DNA of 64,000 nt from Trichoplax adhaerens (taxonomy: Eukaryota; Placozoa; Uniplacotomia; Trichoplacea; Trichoplacidae): the NCBI RefSeq assembly GCF_000150275.1, contig NW_002060959.1, forward strand, positions 1,023,746-1,087,745, given 5' to 3'. Under the pieces are notes generated by a model. The model searched no databases. It saw nothing but the letters and a program-made list of their open reading frames with translations, and was not told the origin of the DNA. The position numbers and the translations under genes were made by a program. Positions 63,934 to 64,000 of the stretch are shown here, in pieces; the stretch's first letter is position 1, and the number at the start of each line of letters is the position of its first letter.

Positions 63934-64000
63934 CTGAAAGAGTAATGATCATATTTAAGATAGATCCATGTACAGTAGTTAGCATATCAGAGACCTTCCT

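Overview
This 64 kb window is eukaryotic nuclear DNA from an early-branching animal. It is AT-rich, most genes are split into many short exons by introns usually of 50-400 bp with GT..AG ends, and the gene set is metazoan. I recognise homologues of FRA10AC1, a TdT/Pol mu-class family X DNA polymerase, SLC26A11, a CYP26-like cytochrome P450, DCLRE1A (SNM1A) and adducin, plus a very long single-exon tetratricopeptide protein of the kinesin-light-chain type. Together with the compact introns, this fits a placozoan such as Trichoplax. The organism is an inference; no species marker was searched.

Layout. 1-1500 is a GTAC-rich satellite containing four tandem units of about 195 bp. 2015-5350 (+) is FRA10AC1 (15 exons, 302 aa). 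Its 3' half and flank were duplicated in tandem, leaving decayed exons at about 6.65-8.5 kb and two broken copies of an unknown minus-strand membrane protein. 10273-15039 (+) is the BRCT-containing family X polymerase (16 exons, 525 aa). 15.04-17.63 kb is intergenic, with hints of a decayed GPCR. 17630-25613 (+) is SLC26A11 (17 exons, 628 aa). After an empty AT-rich gap, a convergent P450 lies on the minus strand at 28344-33481. 33.5-36.3 kb is intergenic with a hairpin, a 17-bp repeat and another GTAC palindrome block. 36323-39582 (+) is DCLRE1A (9 exons, 688 aa), followed by a small secreted glycoprotein gene (-) at 40320-41804. 44527-48714 (+) is the 1395-aa TPR protein. 50981-63933 (-), running off the right edge, is one adducin-like gene whose tail has grown to about 2,900 residues.

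Every spliced model was built by hand by joining exons at GT..AG sites and checking phase; total lengths came out divisible by three. Homology calls rest on remembered family motifs, not on a search. The genes do not form an operon or an obvious pathway. Two DNA-repair genes (family X polymerase and SNM1A) lie about 20 kb apart, which I treat as coincidence.

The most unusual object is the adducin locus. A recognisable adducin head and neck is joined in phase to a tail made of at least three different tandem-repeat types. One three-exon cassette is present three times, with its introns nearly identical between copies. Other points of note are a P450 lacking the usual acid-alcohol pair in helix I, an SNM1A with a clear PIP box and two SIM-like motifs but no visible UBZ finger, and a TdT/mu-type polymerase with a long Loop1 region in an animal without V(D)J recombination.
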